This document shows, piece by piece, positions 1 through 9,476 of a DNA stretch of 64,000 nt. A program made the translations under genes and the position numbers. This DNA comes from CAILUG01 sp903844415 (lineage in GTDB: Bacteria > Pseudomonadota > Gammaproteobacteria > Pseudomonadales > Pseudohongiellaceae). The stretch lies in assembly GCA_947477655.1 (NCBI GenBank), contig CANJTS010000003.1, forward strand, positions 248,001-312,000. Reading direction: 5' to 3'. Numbering within the stretch: position 1 is the first letter of the stretch; each line of letters starts with the position of its first letter. A model generated the notes under the pieces. It was not told where the DNA came from. It ran no database searches and worked only from the letters and a program-made list of their open reading frames with translations.

Positions 1-541
1 GTTCGGCACCCCTGGGCAGTTCCTGCATATACGTAATTAACATACCGAACTGTGTGCCCCAGTCACCGAAATGATTATGACGAATCAGTTTGTGTCCGAG
101 ATAGTTCAAGGTGCGAGCAATGGCATCACCGATGATGGTGCCACGTAAATGGCCTACGTGCATTTCCTTGGCAAGATTAGGAGAAGAGTAGTCGATCACC
201 ACAGTGTTCGGATTTGGAGCAAGTGCAACCAAGCGGTTGTGACTGCTATTGTTCATTTGTACACACAGAAACTGCGGGTCGATAAAGATATTGATAAAGC
301 CGGGGCCGGCTAATTCCAGTTTTCCCACTACTGGGCCTAAGTTAAGTTCCTTAAGTACTGCGGCGCCCAGTTCACGAGGATTACGGCCTATGCGTTTTGC
401 TAGCGCCATAACACCATTGGCTTGATAGTCACCAAATTGAGGATTTTTGGCATACGATATCAACGCCTGGCAGGTGGTTTCGCCGCTGATTTTGCACAAT
501 ACTGCGCTGATGGTGGTTTCGAGGTACTGCTTGAGATTCAT
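1..541 (-). CDS. argS: Arginyl-tRNA synthetase, N-terminal part (cut by window edge)
   Basis: Cytosolic class I aminoacyl-tRNA synthetase that charges tRNA-Arg. About 180 codons are present, from an ATG at 541 (protein starts MNLKQYLE) to the left edge, where the gene runs out of the window. The N-terminal additional domain that binds the tRNA D-loop is followed by the catalytic core entry: DYSSPNLAKEMHVGHLRG contains the HIGH-type ATP-binding signature as HVGH, and HNHFGDWGTQFGML is the next conserved ArgS block. The KMSK region and the anticodon-binding domain lie outside the window. It is divergent from the phosphatase gene at 694, so the roughly 150 bp between them must hold both promoters. 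No frameshift is visible. Confidence 0.95.
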   Translation of the reverse strand, partial: MNLKQYLETTISAVLCKISGETTCQALISYAKNPQFGDYQANGVMALAKRIGRNPRELGAAVLKELNLGPVVGKLELAGPGFINIFIDPQFLCVQMNNSSHNRLVALAPNPNTVVIDYSSPNLAKEMHVGHLRGTIIGDAIARTLNYLGHKLIRHNHFGDWGTQFGMLITYMQELPRGAE

Positions 542-648
542 GGTGGGGCACTGTGCGGTGGCAAGGCTATGATTTTACACGAAGCGGCTACTTTTTGGCC
601 TTAAACAATACCATGCAATTTATTTATCATTGCTTAATTTAATATACC

Positions 649-654
649 TATAAT
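649..654 (+). promoter_or_regulatory. Possible -10 element upstream of the PhoX-type gene
   Basis: A perfect TATAAT lies 39 bp before the ATG at 694 in an A/T-rich stretch. No good -35 hexamer sits at the right distance (a TTGCTT at 630-635 is too close), and I see no PHO-box-like direct repeat, so phosphate control is not shown by the sequence. Confidence 0.3.
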
Positions 655-693
655 TAAAAGTTAAATACCAAATCCTATTGTTCGAGAGCCCTT

Positions 694-2598
694 ATGCCTT
701 TCTCCAACCAATCCGACCCAGATACTCAAATCAATAATTCTTCAGCCAATCCGGAATTTCAGCACATCTTGGAACGTCGCTGCAGTCGTCGCGAGCTGTT
801 GCAGGTTGGCTCTGTGCTGGGAACCTTACCACTATTTTCTGCTGGCAGCGCCGTATTTGCCGCACAGCAAATCACACCGTCTGCGCTGACTTTTACTGAA
901 CTCCCCCAAGGGCTTGATCAACATTTCACGGTTGCCCCCGGCTATCAACATCAGGTGCTGCTACGGTGGGGCGATCCCATTTTTGCCACGGCTTCCGCTT
1001 TTGATCCACACCAGCAAAGCAGGGCAAGTCAGGAACAACGCTTTGGTTATAACAATGATTTTGTTGGTTTTGTGCCGCTGCCTTACGGTTCTGGCAGTTC
1101 CACACATGGCTTGTTGGTGGTAAACCATGAGGCTTCTGCTCCTGAACTAATGTTTGCGGACGCACCAGCAGCTGCAAAACTGAGCAAGGAACAGACCGAT
1201 GTGGATATCGCCAGTTTGGGTATGAGTGTGGTGGAGATTGCAATGGAAGCAGGGCAATGGGCAGTGGTCAAGGATTCGATTTATAACCGCCGCATAACGC
1301 CACTTACGCCTATGCTGCTGTCTGGCCCTGCGGCAGGCAGCCCACGTTTATTTGCCCAACAATCAGCTGACGGGTTTAAGACCGGGGGCACCTGCGGCAA
1401 TTGTGCTGGAGGCGTGACACCTTGGGGCACCATTCTAAGTGGCGAAGAAAATATAGATGCATTCTTCTCTGGGGATATTGCTACAACCGATGAGGTGGAA
1501 AACTACACCCGTTTTGGTATGACGCTCAATCGGAAGAGTTGGGGCAGCCACTACGAACAATGGGATCTCAATCGCAATCCACAGTCAGCATTACATTTGG
1601 GCTGGATTGTGGAAATTGATCCTTATGATCCAGCTTCAATTCCCAAAAAACGCACTGCATTAGGCCGCTTTAAACACGAAGGCTGTAACTTGCATATTAA
1701 TACCGATGGTCGAGTGGTGGCGTACACCGGTGACGATTCTCAATTTGAATATATCTACAAATTTGTCAGCGACGGTCGTTATCAACCCAACAACAGAACA
1801 GCGAATCTTGATTTACTCGACACGGGTACCTTGTCGGTGGCGCGTTTTAATGACGACGGCACACTTAATTGGATACCACTGTTGTATGGCGTAGGTCCCC
1901 TGACAGCCGCCAATGGTTTTAACTCTCAGGCTGATGTGTTGTTAGACACCCGTAAGGCGGGAGATCTGCTGGGTGCAACCAAAATGGATCGACCCGAAGA
2001 TGTGGACATAAATCCAACCAACGGCAAAGTGTATGTAATGTTGACTAATAATACGCGGCGCACCGCAGCACAAGTAGATGCTGCCAATCCGCGCGCTGCC
2101 AATGGTCATGGGCAAATCGTAGAGTTGTGGCCTGCCGATGGCGATCACAACCAGGAAATATTTCAGTGGGAACTATTTCTGTTGGCGGGCAATCCTGCAA
2201 CCGACATTGCCACTTCTTATCATCCCGATACGACACCTAATGGCTGGCTATCGTGCCCTGACAATTGTGCTTTCGACACGCTGGGCAATATTTGGATAGC
2301 CACCGATGGTGCAGAAGACAGTGGCATTGCTGATGGCCTATGGGCAGCAGCAGTGGATGGTGAGCAGCGCGGTCTCACTAAACGTTTTCTGCGCACACCG
2401 CAGGGCGCAGAATTATGCGGTCCGTTTTTTACTCCCGATAACAGCAGTTTGTTTTGCGCAGTGCAGCATCCTGCTGTAGGTACCGGCAGCACCTTTGATG
2501 CGCCTGCCCATCGCTGGCCTGATTTTGATCCAGCCTTGCCACCACGCCCGGCAGTAGTGGTCATCACCAAAATTGGCGGCGGGCCGATAGGGGGCTAG
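694..2598 (+). CDS. phoX: PhoX-family phosphatase (DUF839), Tat-exported
   Basis: Predicted periplasmic alkaline phosphatase of the PhoX type, a calcium/iron-dependent enzyme that frees phosphate from organic esters. The 634-residue protein has an N-terminal twin-arginine signal (CSRRELLQVG, residues about 30-39, then a hydrophobic stretch ending near AVFAAQQ), as expected for PhoX, which is exported folded. The DUF839 core is recognised by the block TCGNCAGGVTPWGTIL followed by GEEN (around residue 230-250), the GRFKHEGC motif, and the late DRPEDVDINP and DNCAFD blocks, all typical of this family. Length is usual for the family. It stands alone, divergent from argS and convergent with the DUF5916 gene, with a strong hairpin after it. 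The family assignment is secure; actual phosphatase activity is inferred, since some DUF839 proteins are not characterised. Confidence 0.88.
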   Translation: MPFSNQSDPDTQINNSSANPEFQHILERRCSRRELLQVGSVLGTLPLFSAGSAVFAAQQITPSALTFTELPQGLDQHFTVAPGYQHQVLLRWGDPIFATASAFDPHQQSRASQEQRFGYNNDFVGFVPLPYGSGSSTHGLLVVNHEASAPELMFADAPAAAKLSKEQTDVDIASLGMSVVEIAMEAGQWAVVKDSIYNRRITPLTPMLLSGPAAGSPRLFAQQSADGFKTGGTCGNCAGGVTPWGTILSGEENIDAFFSGDIATTDEVENYTRFGMTLNRKSWGSHYEQWDLNRNPQSALHLGWIVEIDPYDPASIPKKRTALGRFKHEGCNLHINTDGRVVAYTGDDSQFEYIYKFVSDGRYQPNNRTANLDLLDTGTLSVARFNDDGTLNWIPLLYGVGPLTAANGFNSQADVLLDTRKAGDLLGATKMDRPEDVDINPTNGKVYVMLTNNTRRTAAQVDAANPRAANGHGQIVELWPADGDHNQEIFQWELFLLAGNPATDIATSYHPDTTPNGWLSCPDNCAFDTLGNIWIATDGAEDSGIADGLWAAAVDGEQRGLTKRFLRTPQGAELCGPFFTPDNSSLFCAVQHPAVGTGSTFDAPAHRWPDFDPALPPRPAVVVITKIGGGPIGG

Positions 2599-2614
2599 AA
2601 GGTAAGATCGCTGG

Positions 2615-2650
2615 CTTATAAGGACAACTCCGCAGAGGTGTCCTTATAAG
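2615..2650. terminator. Bidirectional hairpin between convergent genes
   Basis: Perfect 12-bp inverted repeat CTTATAAGGACA / TGTCCTTATAAG (2615-2626 and 2639-2650) with a 12-nt loop that can itself form a small CTC/GAG stem. It sits between the stops of two convergent genes (2598 and 2654). It has no long T-run on either side, but position and stem length make a shared terminator the best reading. Confidence 0.75.
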
Positions 2651-2653
2651 TTC

Positions 2654-4813
2654 TCAATATCTAAAGGTATAACTGAACTTCGCTGTAGCACTAGTGAAAT
2701 TAGATTCAAAGCGATTGTCCCTATTAAAATCTTCCATGTTGTGATTGATCACAAAGAAAAATTCCTGACCTTCTTCTGGTATCCAATTCAGACGGATATT
2801 AAACCCCGCGATCTCGCTGACGTTGTCGTATTGCAGCAGGTTAACTAGTGACAGGGTGGACGAGAACACATAGTCCAAGCCTGCCGACAGTACGCGCGTG
2901 GTAAATTTTCCTTGCGGTAAAGTTACATCGCTAATGTTGAAGCCAACAGTAGTGCGAATATTTATAGAGGCTTGCCATGCCATGCTACCAAACACACGTG
3001 TCTGTTCGCCTCCATAAAAACTGCCCTGCACAAACGCTATTTTTCCTGCCAATGGACGAAAGGCTGCACTACCCAGTTCTACTCCATGATTGTCAAATTC
3101 GTAAGCTCCTACCGGAATGACTACGCCTGGATATATTTTGAAAGGGGTGGTTAATATCTCTTTGTTAAAGTTGGAACGAATAAAAAGTGTGTCACCAGTG
3201 TTGCTCATTAATTCTAGCGGAGTAATGGTGACTTTTTCCGATTGCAAATTTCCTTTCAGGTCATTGAATCGTTCTCCGTTGAGTGCAAAATTCATGGACT
3301 GCCAAAAGCCTGTGCCGGGTCGATACATGTAGTTAAGTTCGCCAGTGTATTCGTCCACACCTACCCGGTTGGCAAAACCAAGTGCTGGTTTGAAATTGTT
3401 TTCGTAGCGTTTAGTGGACACGCCACCACTTAAACCCTCGGTGCTGGGCAAAAATATACTTAGTCCGGCCGCGCCATCATCGCTGGCGATGCCCTGGGTG
3501 CTGGTTTGCTGATACCAGCTCGACACTTCAAATATACGGCCGTTGCCGATTGTGGTGTTACGATACAAAAAATCAACACCGGCTAAGGTACTGTTGAGAT
3601 TGGAGGTGGGATCACCCTGAGTAAAAATGGCGCCAATGGTCGATTCAGCCATGATCCCAGTTTTTATGCGTACGACATTGAGTGTGTCGGCGGCTAGACC
3701 AGTACTTTCATCTTGCCGTATCGATAGGGCACCAATTTCCCAATCCCCAATACGACCGCTTATTTTGGCGCCGCCAATTAGCCCGATTTCTTGGCCGTTA
3801 GCGCCAAGTCCAATTTTGCGAGAAAAGAAGGGACGGCCATTTTGACTGAGGCGTCCAAACTCGAAAATATCTGCATCCCTTAAAAAAAAGTCGCGTTTTT
3901 CAGGAAAAAATAAACTGAAGCGGGTGAGATTTACTTGGCGATCATCCACTTCGGTTGCAGAGAAGTCAGTATTGAGCGTCAGCGAGCCATTAAGTGCCGA
4001 CGTAATTTTATAAAACACATCCACCGAGGGTTCAAAAATACTTTCACTGAGACCAGGTGTATAGGTGCGTTCTTTTCTGACACTGACGGAAGGCACTATA
4101 TCCAGCCCCAACCCTTGATCGAGTCCGGTTAGGCCGGTTGCCTTTCCCGCGCTACTAGGATCAAAGCGTCGATTATTACTTACCCAAGTCATCTGTTCGT
4201 TACGACTTTGAACCTTGCGCGAAAAATTCATTCCCCAAGTGTCGGAGTTGGGATCAAAAGAAACAGATTTGAAAGGTATTTTGTATTCTGCAATCCAGCC
4301 GTCGGCAACGGTGGTTGTTTCTACATAATAGATACTGTCCCAGTCACCATAAAACTCTGAGATGTTTCGATATAGCCCGTCCTGATGGACACCATTGGGA
4401 TTAACGCCAAAAAAATAACCACCACGCTGGTTGTTGAACGGATCGAAGGAAACAAAAAAATAGTCGTCGTTGGTAATAGTGCCATTACGGCGCAGGATAT
4501 TGCGGGAAATCAAAGCAGGGTCTATCGAAAGTTTGGCGCCGACATAAATCGCGTCATCATCATAAAGCAAATACACTTCGGTACGTACTGAAGGCTCGGC
4601 ATATTCAACTGGGAGAATTTGATGAAACTCATCAACTACCGCTGCAGATTGCCAAACAACATCGTCGAGCACACCATCGATTACCGGTGGCGTTGTGGTA
4701 CGTATCAACTGTACACTTTTCTGGTCGCGGACAAAGGTATCTTGTACAGGCTGCGCGCTAGCAGTTGTAGCTAACAGGGTAACCAGAAAACCACATAAGT
4801 TATTTCGTAACAT
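2654..4813 (-). CDS. CBM9-like / DUF5916 outer-membrane protein, copy 1
   Basis: 719 residues. A signal peptide (residues 1-20, ending TTASA) is followed by a carbohydrate-binding family 9-like beta-sandwich (about residues 35-215: IDGVLDDVVWQSA, RTEVYLLYDDDAIYVGAKL, GWIAEYKIPF) and a long DUF5916 region. The latter is rich in alternating beta strands and ends in an aromatic residue (FSYTFRY), which suggests an outer-membrane beta-barrel; that localisation is inference. The signature LFFPEKRDFFLRDADIFEF near the middle is typical of DUF5916. No substrate is known for the family. A paralogue lies at 36103-38376. It is downstream of the PepSY gene on the same strand, about 100 bp apart, so the two may be cotranscribed. 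The start at 4813 gives the signal peptide directly. Confidence 0.85.
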   Translation of the reverse strand: MLRNNLCGFLVTLLATTASAQPVQDTFVRDQKSVQLIRTTTPPVIDGVLDDVVWQSAAVVDEFHQILPVEYAEPSVRTEVYLLYDDDAIYVGAKLSIDPALISRNILRRNGTITNDDYFFVSFDPFNNQRGGYFFGVNPNGVHQDGLYRNISEFYGDWDSIYYVETTTVADGWIAEYKIPFKSVSFDPNSDTWGMNFSRKVQSRNEQMTWVSNNRRFDPSSAGKATGLTGLDQGLGLDIVPSVSVRKERTYTPGLSESIFEPSVDVFYKITSALNGSLTLNTDFSATEVDDRQVNLTRFSLFFPEKRDFFLRDADIFEFGRLSQNGRPFFSRKIGLGANGQEIGLIGGAKISGRIGDWEIGALSIRQDESTGLAADTLNVVRIKTGIMAESTIGAIFTQGDPTSNLNSTLAGVDFLYRNTTIGNGRIFEVSSWYQQTSTQGIASDDGAAGLSIFLPSTEGLSGGVSTKRYENNFKPALGFANRVGVDEYTGELNYMYRPGTGFWQSMNFALNGERFNDLKGNLQSEKVTITPLELMSNTGDTLFIRSNFNKEILTTPFKIYPGVVIPVGAYEFDNHGVELGSAAFRPLAGKIAFVQGSFYGGEQTRVFGSMAWQASINIRTTVGFNISDVTLPQGKFTTRVLSAGLDYVFSSTLSLVNLLQYDNVSEIAGFNIRLNWIPEEGQEFFFVINHNMEDFNRDNRFESNFTSATAKFSYTFRY

Positions 4814-4913
4814 TAAATTTTATCTATTTTTATTATTATTATCATTATTTGTTCTGCAGCTATTGGCTTACATGATGGCATTACAGGCAATACAAGACTA
4901 GTAGCATTGCATT

Positions 4914-6560
4914 TCATTCCTGTGGAAACAACCATTTCATCCAATGTAAAAGACGGTAATAGTGTTTCCGCAAGCGCCTCCACATGGGCACAAGTGTAGT
5001 AGTGCTCATCGCCAAACAACCCACTAACAAGAATATCACCACGATATCCCACAGTGGTCTATTGTTAAACAAAAAAGCAAAATCTAAACCATGTAAACCG
5101 TAATAGCCCCAGCGGTTGCGTCGATCTAGATCTTCCAGTTTAAGCAGTTGTCCGTGGGAAGGCGTTAGGTACAACCAGGTTGCCCCAGGATCATCGTATT
5201 TAACTCGAAGTACCGGTAATGTCCGTACTGCACGTGGCAGCCCAAGATCAAATGACGACAGTGTGTAGTAATAGTAGTCATCAAACTCCTCCAACCAGGT
5301 AAGTTCGGTAATTTTAGCGCCGGGCATAGCGATTGACGCCGCTTGTAACAATTCCTCTTCACTAAAATCAGTAAAGGGATTTGCGCTTGTATCAGTGGCT
5401 GCTATGTACTGATGTTCCTGTTCGAGGGTGATGGTGTTGAAATCGAGCGCGCTACGTGAATTCCAGTGCAGCAATTGATCGGTAGTGGGTGAGCGATATG
5501 CCAAAAAGTAGGGTTTTCCGTTGAAATATTGCAGCTCTAGTTCTTTTACTTCGAAGCTTTCGCCAATGGTGGCGGCTGCGTAGCGCATCGCCTCAATAGT
5601 GAGAGGAGCATAATCCATAGTAGCTCCGTTACCTTGCAAGGTACGTGCACCCGCTTGAATTTGAGCAGGAGTGTAGGCCGTTTCGTGGATGCCAGGGATC
5701 GCGGCAATGGATACCAAACCGCTGAGCATCCAGCTAAGCATCACCACACCAAAAATCAGGCCCGCGTAATGATGCCACTTCCACCAGCCGGTATACGGGG
5801 TGCGATAGGCAACATCGCGTCTAACATACACAGGCTTCTGGCTGTAGCGCCAAATACCCAAGCCAAAACCGAGTACCACCATGCCCAGTCCCAGCCAGCT
5901 TAACCATAAGAGTAACTGTGACCACCAAGTGGCCTGCCGGAAGAAAAACAAGGTGTGCAGGTTATAACCCAAAAATCCCAGCAGGCGGCTGCTGTTGGTG
6001 GTTTTCATCACGATGTCACCAGATTTTTCTGCGATGTAGTAACGCGTATCAGCAGAATCACCCAGCGCGATTCGGTGCAATGGCATAAAGTTTTGCAGGG
6101 CAGGCAAGTGGGTAAAAGTGTCTGGAGTCTTGAACAGATTCTCGTAATACATTGTTTCGGCTGAGTCTGGATGGGCAGCTGCAAGCAGAAACATTGCATC
6201 ATTTGGGCTTAGGCCAGTTTCGACAGCACCAGTATCGGCATAAACCATGTTCCAAATACCAAACACAGTACCGGTATTGATGCGATAAACAGGACGACCT
6301 TCATGCATGGAAATTCGTAAACGTATCGGTACGCCACCTACTTGCTCTAAGGCTTGCTGAGGCGTGATGGTTGCTGTCCCTAAATCTAAGGGTTCGAGCT
6401 GATCGAGCCGTTCACCAGCAGTAAAGTGTGGAATGCCGTAGTAAAGCAGAATGACGCCTGAGAAACTCCAGGCCACCAGCATTAAGCCAATAGATATGCC
6501 TAGCCAGCGGTGGAAAAAAATCAAGGCAAAACGCCAGCTCAATAGTTGTTTCAGTTGCAT
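4914..6560 (-). CDS. PepSY-domain inner-membrane protein
   Basis: 548 residues, PepSY-associated transmembrane family. Hydrophobic segments are visible near the N-terminus (HRWLGISIGLMLVAWSFSGV), in the middle (LLLWLSWLGLGMVVLGFGLG and GLIFGVVMLSWMLSG) and near the C-terminus (WDIVVIFLLVGCLAMS), with two periplasmic PepSY-like regions between them (ITPQQALEQVGG, residues about 65-110, and a second after residue 380). Relatives are annotated as iron-regulated membrane proteins or linked to flavin reductases, but here there is no neighbouring TonB receptor or reductase, so no substrate can be given. Upstream of and on the same strand as DUF5916 copy 1. Start at 6560 places the first membrane helix about ten residues in, as usual for the family. 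Confidence 0.8.
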   Translation of the reverse strand: MQLKQLLSWRFALIFFHRWLGISIGLMLVAWSFSGVILLYYGIPHFTAGERLDQLEPLDLGTATITPQQALEQVGGVPIRLRISMHEGRPVYRINTGTVFGIWNMVYADTGAVETGLSPNDAMFLLAAAHPDSAETMYYENLFKTPDTFTHLPALQNFMPLHRIALGDSADTRYYIAEKSGDIVMKTTNSSRLLGFLGYNLHTLFFFRQATWWSQLLLWLSWLGLGMVVLGFGLGIWRYSQKPVYVRRDVAYRTPYTGWWKWHHYAGLIFGVVMLSWMLSGLVSIAAIPGIHETAYTPAQIQAGARTLQGNGATMDYAPLTIEAMRYAAATIGESFEVKELELQYFNGKPYFLAYRSPTTDQLLHWNSRSALDFNTITLEQEHQYIAATDTSANPFTDFSEEELLQAASIAMPGAKITELTWLEEFDDYYYYTLSSFDLGLPRAVRTLPVLRVKYDDPGATWLYLTPSHGQLLKLEDLDRRNRWGYYGLHGLDFAFLFNNRPLWDIVVIFLLVGCLAMSTTTLVPMWRRLRKHYYRLLHWMKWLFPQE

Positions 6561-6714
6561 TAAGATTCAGTGTGTGGATTGCTGCAAGAGGAGGCGCAAA
6601 GATAGCTGGCGTATGGTTATTGGGCAAGTATCCGTACGTATGTGCAAGGTATGTGGCAACTTCCTGTTCAGATGGGTAATTAGACTGGCACTTTAATAAA
6701 GGTGTTGTCGCAAG

Positions 6715-8058
6715 TTACTGGATAAAACTAAACAGCAGGCCACTTGCCGCGCAAGCAAACAACACTTCGATAACGCTACGTTTGTAACGAAAAAGTGCCA
6801 ATGCAGCTGCCAGTGCTAGCAGCAAAGAAAACCATTTAAATGGTCCATTCAATCCACTTGGCCACAACACATGATAGCAAAAAAACATGGCCAGATTTAC
6901 GATTACTCCGACTACAGTCGCGGTGATTGCGGTTAGCGGTGCGGTAAATTTCAACTCGTTACGACTTGATTCGATAGCAGGCCCACCTGCCAGAATAAAA
7001 ATGAAGGAAGGTAAAAAGGTGAACCATGTCACTAGTGTGGCGGCGCTAGCTCCGGCGACGAACAGCATTTCCGGCCCTAACGCTTCCTTGCCATAAGCGC
7101 CCACAAAGCCAACAAAAGCTACTACCATAATGAGCGGGCCAGGAGTGGTTTCCCCTAGAGCGAGACCATCGATCATTTGTGTAGCGGTCAACCACTCGTA
7201 AGTATTTACCGCACCTTGGTAGACGTAAGGCAACACCGCATAGGCACCGCCAAAAGTCAGTAAGGCAGCTTTGGTAAAGAACCATGACATTTGGGTGAAA
7301 GGGTGCTGCCAACCTAAGGTGTTGAACAAGAGCAACATCGGCAAGGCCCAGAGCATCAACCCAACACCCACCGTGCGTAACAATGCAAACCAAGAAAATT
7401 GTGTAAAGTGCGGGCGCGGCGTGTTGTCATCAATCAAAGCAGAACCGTAATTCAGTATGGCCTTGCCATGATCACCACCGCTCCGAAATAAGGCCGGCGC
7501 AATTTGGCCACCAACACTACCTATCAGTGCAGCACAAAGCACCAGTGCGGGGAAGGGTACAGCAAACACAAAGCTTGCTATAAATGAGATCGCTGCCACC
7601 GCCCATAACCAGTTATTTTTTAACGCGCGTGAGCCGATACGCCATGCCGCATGTAGCACAATAGCGGTCACTGCAGGTTTTATACCCATAAATAAGCCGA
7701 GAATAAGTGGCTGATCGCCAAAGGCCACATAGATCCACGACATTAATATCAGAATAAAAAGAGACGGCAGCACAAATAACACGCCTGCCACAATACCGCC
7801 TGCAGTACCGTGTAACAACCAACCAATGTAGGTAGCCAACTGCTGTGCCTCTGGTCCCGGTAGAACCATGCAATAATTGAGAGCGTGTAAAAATCGCCCT
7901 TCCGAAATCCAGCGCCTGCGTTCAACCAGTTCTTGATGCATGATAGAAATTTGACCGGCGGGGCCGCCGAAACTGATGAAGCCTAGTTTGAGCCAAAACA
8001 ACATCGCGGTTTTGAATGTGATGGCTGGGGGAGTTGGTGTTGTCATGGAAAGAGTCAT
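6715..8058 (-). CDS. chrA: Chromate transporter, long-chain CHR family
   Basis: Inner-membrane carrier of the CHR family; characterised members expel chromate using the proton gradient. At 447 residues it is the usual length of the two-domain type, with repeated N- and C-terminal CHR halves. The family motif FISFGGPAGQI appears near residue 30, followed by FLHALNYCMVLPGPEAQQLA; the second half carries the related LTFGGAYAVLPYV and LGETTPGPLIMVVAFVGF blocks. About ten to twelve hydrophobic helices can be read. No chrB or other metal-resistance gene is adjacent, so the real substrate could be sulfate-like or unknown. An in-frame ATG at 8046 would shorten the protein by four residues; neither start has a strong ribosome-binding site. 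Confidence 0.88.
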   Translation of the reverse strand: MTLSMTTPTPPAITFKTAMLFWLKLGFISFGGPAGQISIMHQELVERRRWISEGRFLHALNYCMVLPGPEAQQLATYIGWLLHGTAGGIVAGVLFVLPSLFILILMSWIYVAFGDQPLILGLFMGIKPAVTAIVLHAAWRIGSRALKNNWLWAVAAISFIASFVFAVPFPALVLCAALIGSVGGQIAPALFRSGGDHGKAILNYGSALIDDNTPRPHFTQFSWFALLRTVGVGLMLWALPMLLLFNTLGWQHPFTQMSWFFTKAALLTFGGAYAVLPYVYQGAVNTYEWLTATQMIDGLALGETTPGPLIMVVAFVGFVGAYGKEALGPEMLFVAGASAATLVTWFTFLPSFIFILAGGPAIESSRNELKFTAPLTAITATVVGVIVNLAMFFCYHVLWPSGLNGPFKWFSLLLALAAALALFRYKRSVIEVLFACAASGLLFSFIQ

Positions 8059-8294
8059 GCTTAGTGTGATTTTCTTAAAATGGAGCCGTTATGGCAGCAC
8101 AAGAAGGAATATAGTTTGAATGTTACCACTGCTCATTAGCATTACACTAAAGGATGAATAAACAGGGGGTAGTGCACATTTACGTTGTTGCTACGAGAGC
8201 AAAACCAGTTATATAGTTCTACACATTGTTTGCCTTACAACTACATCCAACAAGAAGTTATATCTTCTAACAGTTTTCCAAAAACGAGTAGCCT

Positions 8295-9134
8295 ATGCAT
8301 CCCAACTATTCTTCAAGATTAACAAGTGGTCCGTTTGCAGTAGTCCTGCTACTTATCGTCTGTGCATTTTTTGCTCCATATACCAAGGCTCAAAACTCAC
8401 CTGTTTATGCCACCATCGATCACATTGAATTTTTTGTAACCGATATTGAACGAGCTCTGACGTTTTACACCCGCCTCTTTGGAAACGACTTATGGAAAAA
8501 CAAACAGACCGAGCGTCGCTATTTGGTATTGGGAGCCAGTTACATGGCATTGGAACAACAATCCGCTGCGCGCATTGATCATGTTTGTTTTGGTATCGAT
8601 CAATTTGATATTGCCACAGTACATTCTTTTCTAGATGGACAAGGCATTGTTTGGCAGGACTATCCCAGCGGTAATGATTTGTGGGCCGAGGACCACGATA
8701 AAATACGTATCCAACTTGGGCCAAACAACAGTATGACGCAATTGTCACAATCCACAGCACTACCAGAATCTTACACTCAAAATACATCGCCAATATTCAA
8801 AGCCATAGCAATAGATGAAATTTTTGTGAACGTCTCCAACATGGAAGTGGATTCTTTGTATTACGCTCGGCTGTTAGATCAAACAGGAACACTACAGGCT
8901 GGCTCACTCTGGTTTAGGGTAGGTAATGCACGCTTGCGGTTGACCCAAGTACCGGTAGGTCAAAGCACTGGTATTAATTATTTTTCGGTACTGGTTTCCA
9001 CCGCTGATTTGGCTGCTGCTGCAGAAGCTGTGTTTGCTGCTGGCGGTATTATTGAAACTATCCTCGCTGACGGTTTTAGCTTTTGGGATCCTGATGGCCA
9101 CAGAGTAGTTGTACGAACTACTCCAAAGTTGTAA
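8295..9134 (+). CDS. Exported VOC-superfamily (glyoxalase-like) protein
   Basis: 279 residues. Residues 1-33 form a signal peptide (FAVVLLLIVCAFFAPYTKAQ). Two vicinal-oxygen-chelate modules follow: IDHIEFFVTDIERALTFYT (about 41-150) and a second, weaker one, IDEIFVNVSNMEVDSLYYARLL (about 170-275), ending GFSFWDPDGHRVVVR, a typical VOC end. Most VOC proteins are cytosolic; the signal peptide places this one in the periplasm. Metal ligands cannot be assigned with confidence, so enzyme or binding protein remains open. It is divergent from chrA. The weak hairpin at 9276-9300 may end its transcript. Specific function unknown. Confidence 0.72.
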   Translation: MHPNYSSRLTSGPFAVVLLLIVCAFFAPYTKAQNSPVYATIDHIEFFVTDIERALTFYTRLFGNDLWKNKQTERRYLVLGASYMALEQQSAARIDHVCFGIDQFDIATVHSFLDGQGIVWQDYPSGNDLWAEDHDKIRIQLGPNNSMTQLSQSTALPESYTQNTSPIFKAIAIDEIFVNVSNMEVDSLYYARLLDQTGTLQAGSLWFRVGNARLRLTQVPVGQSTGINYFSVLVSTADLAAAAEAVFAAGGIIETILADGFSFWDPDGHRVVVRTTPKL

Positions 9135-9275
9135 GTGGATTTGCTAATAATTTTTTGTTTGCGCTCATGAAACCTCTCATAATTTCGACCGTCTCTCTCA
9201 ATTTTTATCGCCATATAGCCAGCACAACAAGTTGGCTTTTGACGAAACTAGCTACCCGCCCTGAAAAATAATTTT

Positions 9276-9300
9276 AACTTTGCCTGCAATGGCAAAAGTT
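9276..9300 (+). terminator. Weak hairpin after the VOC gene
   Basis: AACTTTGCC / GGCAAAAGTT with a 6-nt loop and one bulged A. There is no T-run, so it may be a weak or factor-dependent terminator. It lies 142 bp after the VOC stop and before the heat-shock promoter candidate. Confidence 0.35.
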
Positions 9301-9415
9301 CACAGAGCTCACAACTTCTGCTTTATCTAATGAAATTATTTAATAGCTGGCAGTTGAAAATTGAGTAGTGGTTTTCAAGCCTTTTGTTGAAAAAATATTT
9401 ACTTCCATCACAGTA

Positions 9416-9442
9416 TTGAAATTAGTTCTGGCATGCCTATTT
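9416..9442 (+). promoter_or_regulatory. Candidate sigma-32 heat-shock promoter
   Basis: TTGAAA at 9416-9421 is followed after 13 bp by GCCTATTT at 9435-9442, close to the heat-shock pattern (TTGAAA, 13-14 bp, CCCCATNT). Transcription would start near 9450, giving a leader of about 95 nt before the ATG at 9547. A poorer alternative is GTTGAAA at 9386-9392 with CCAT at 9405. Confidence 0.45.
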
Positions 9443-9476
9443 TAGCAGTGCGGCGGATGCTCTTTGAGGTTTTCTG

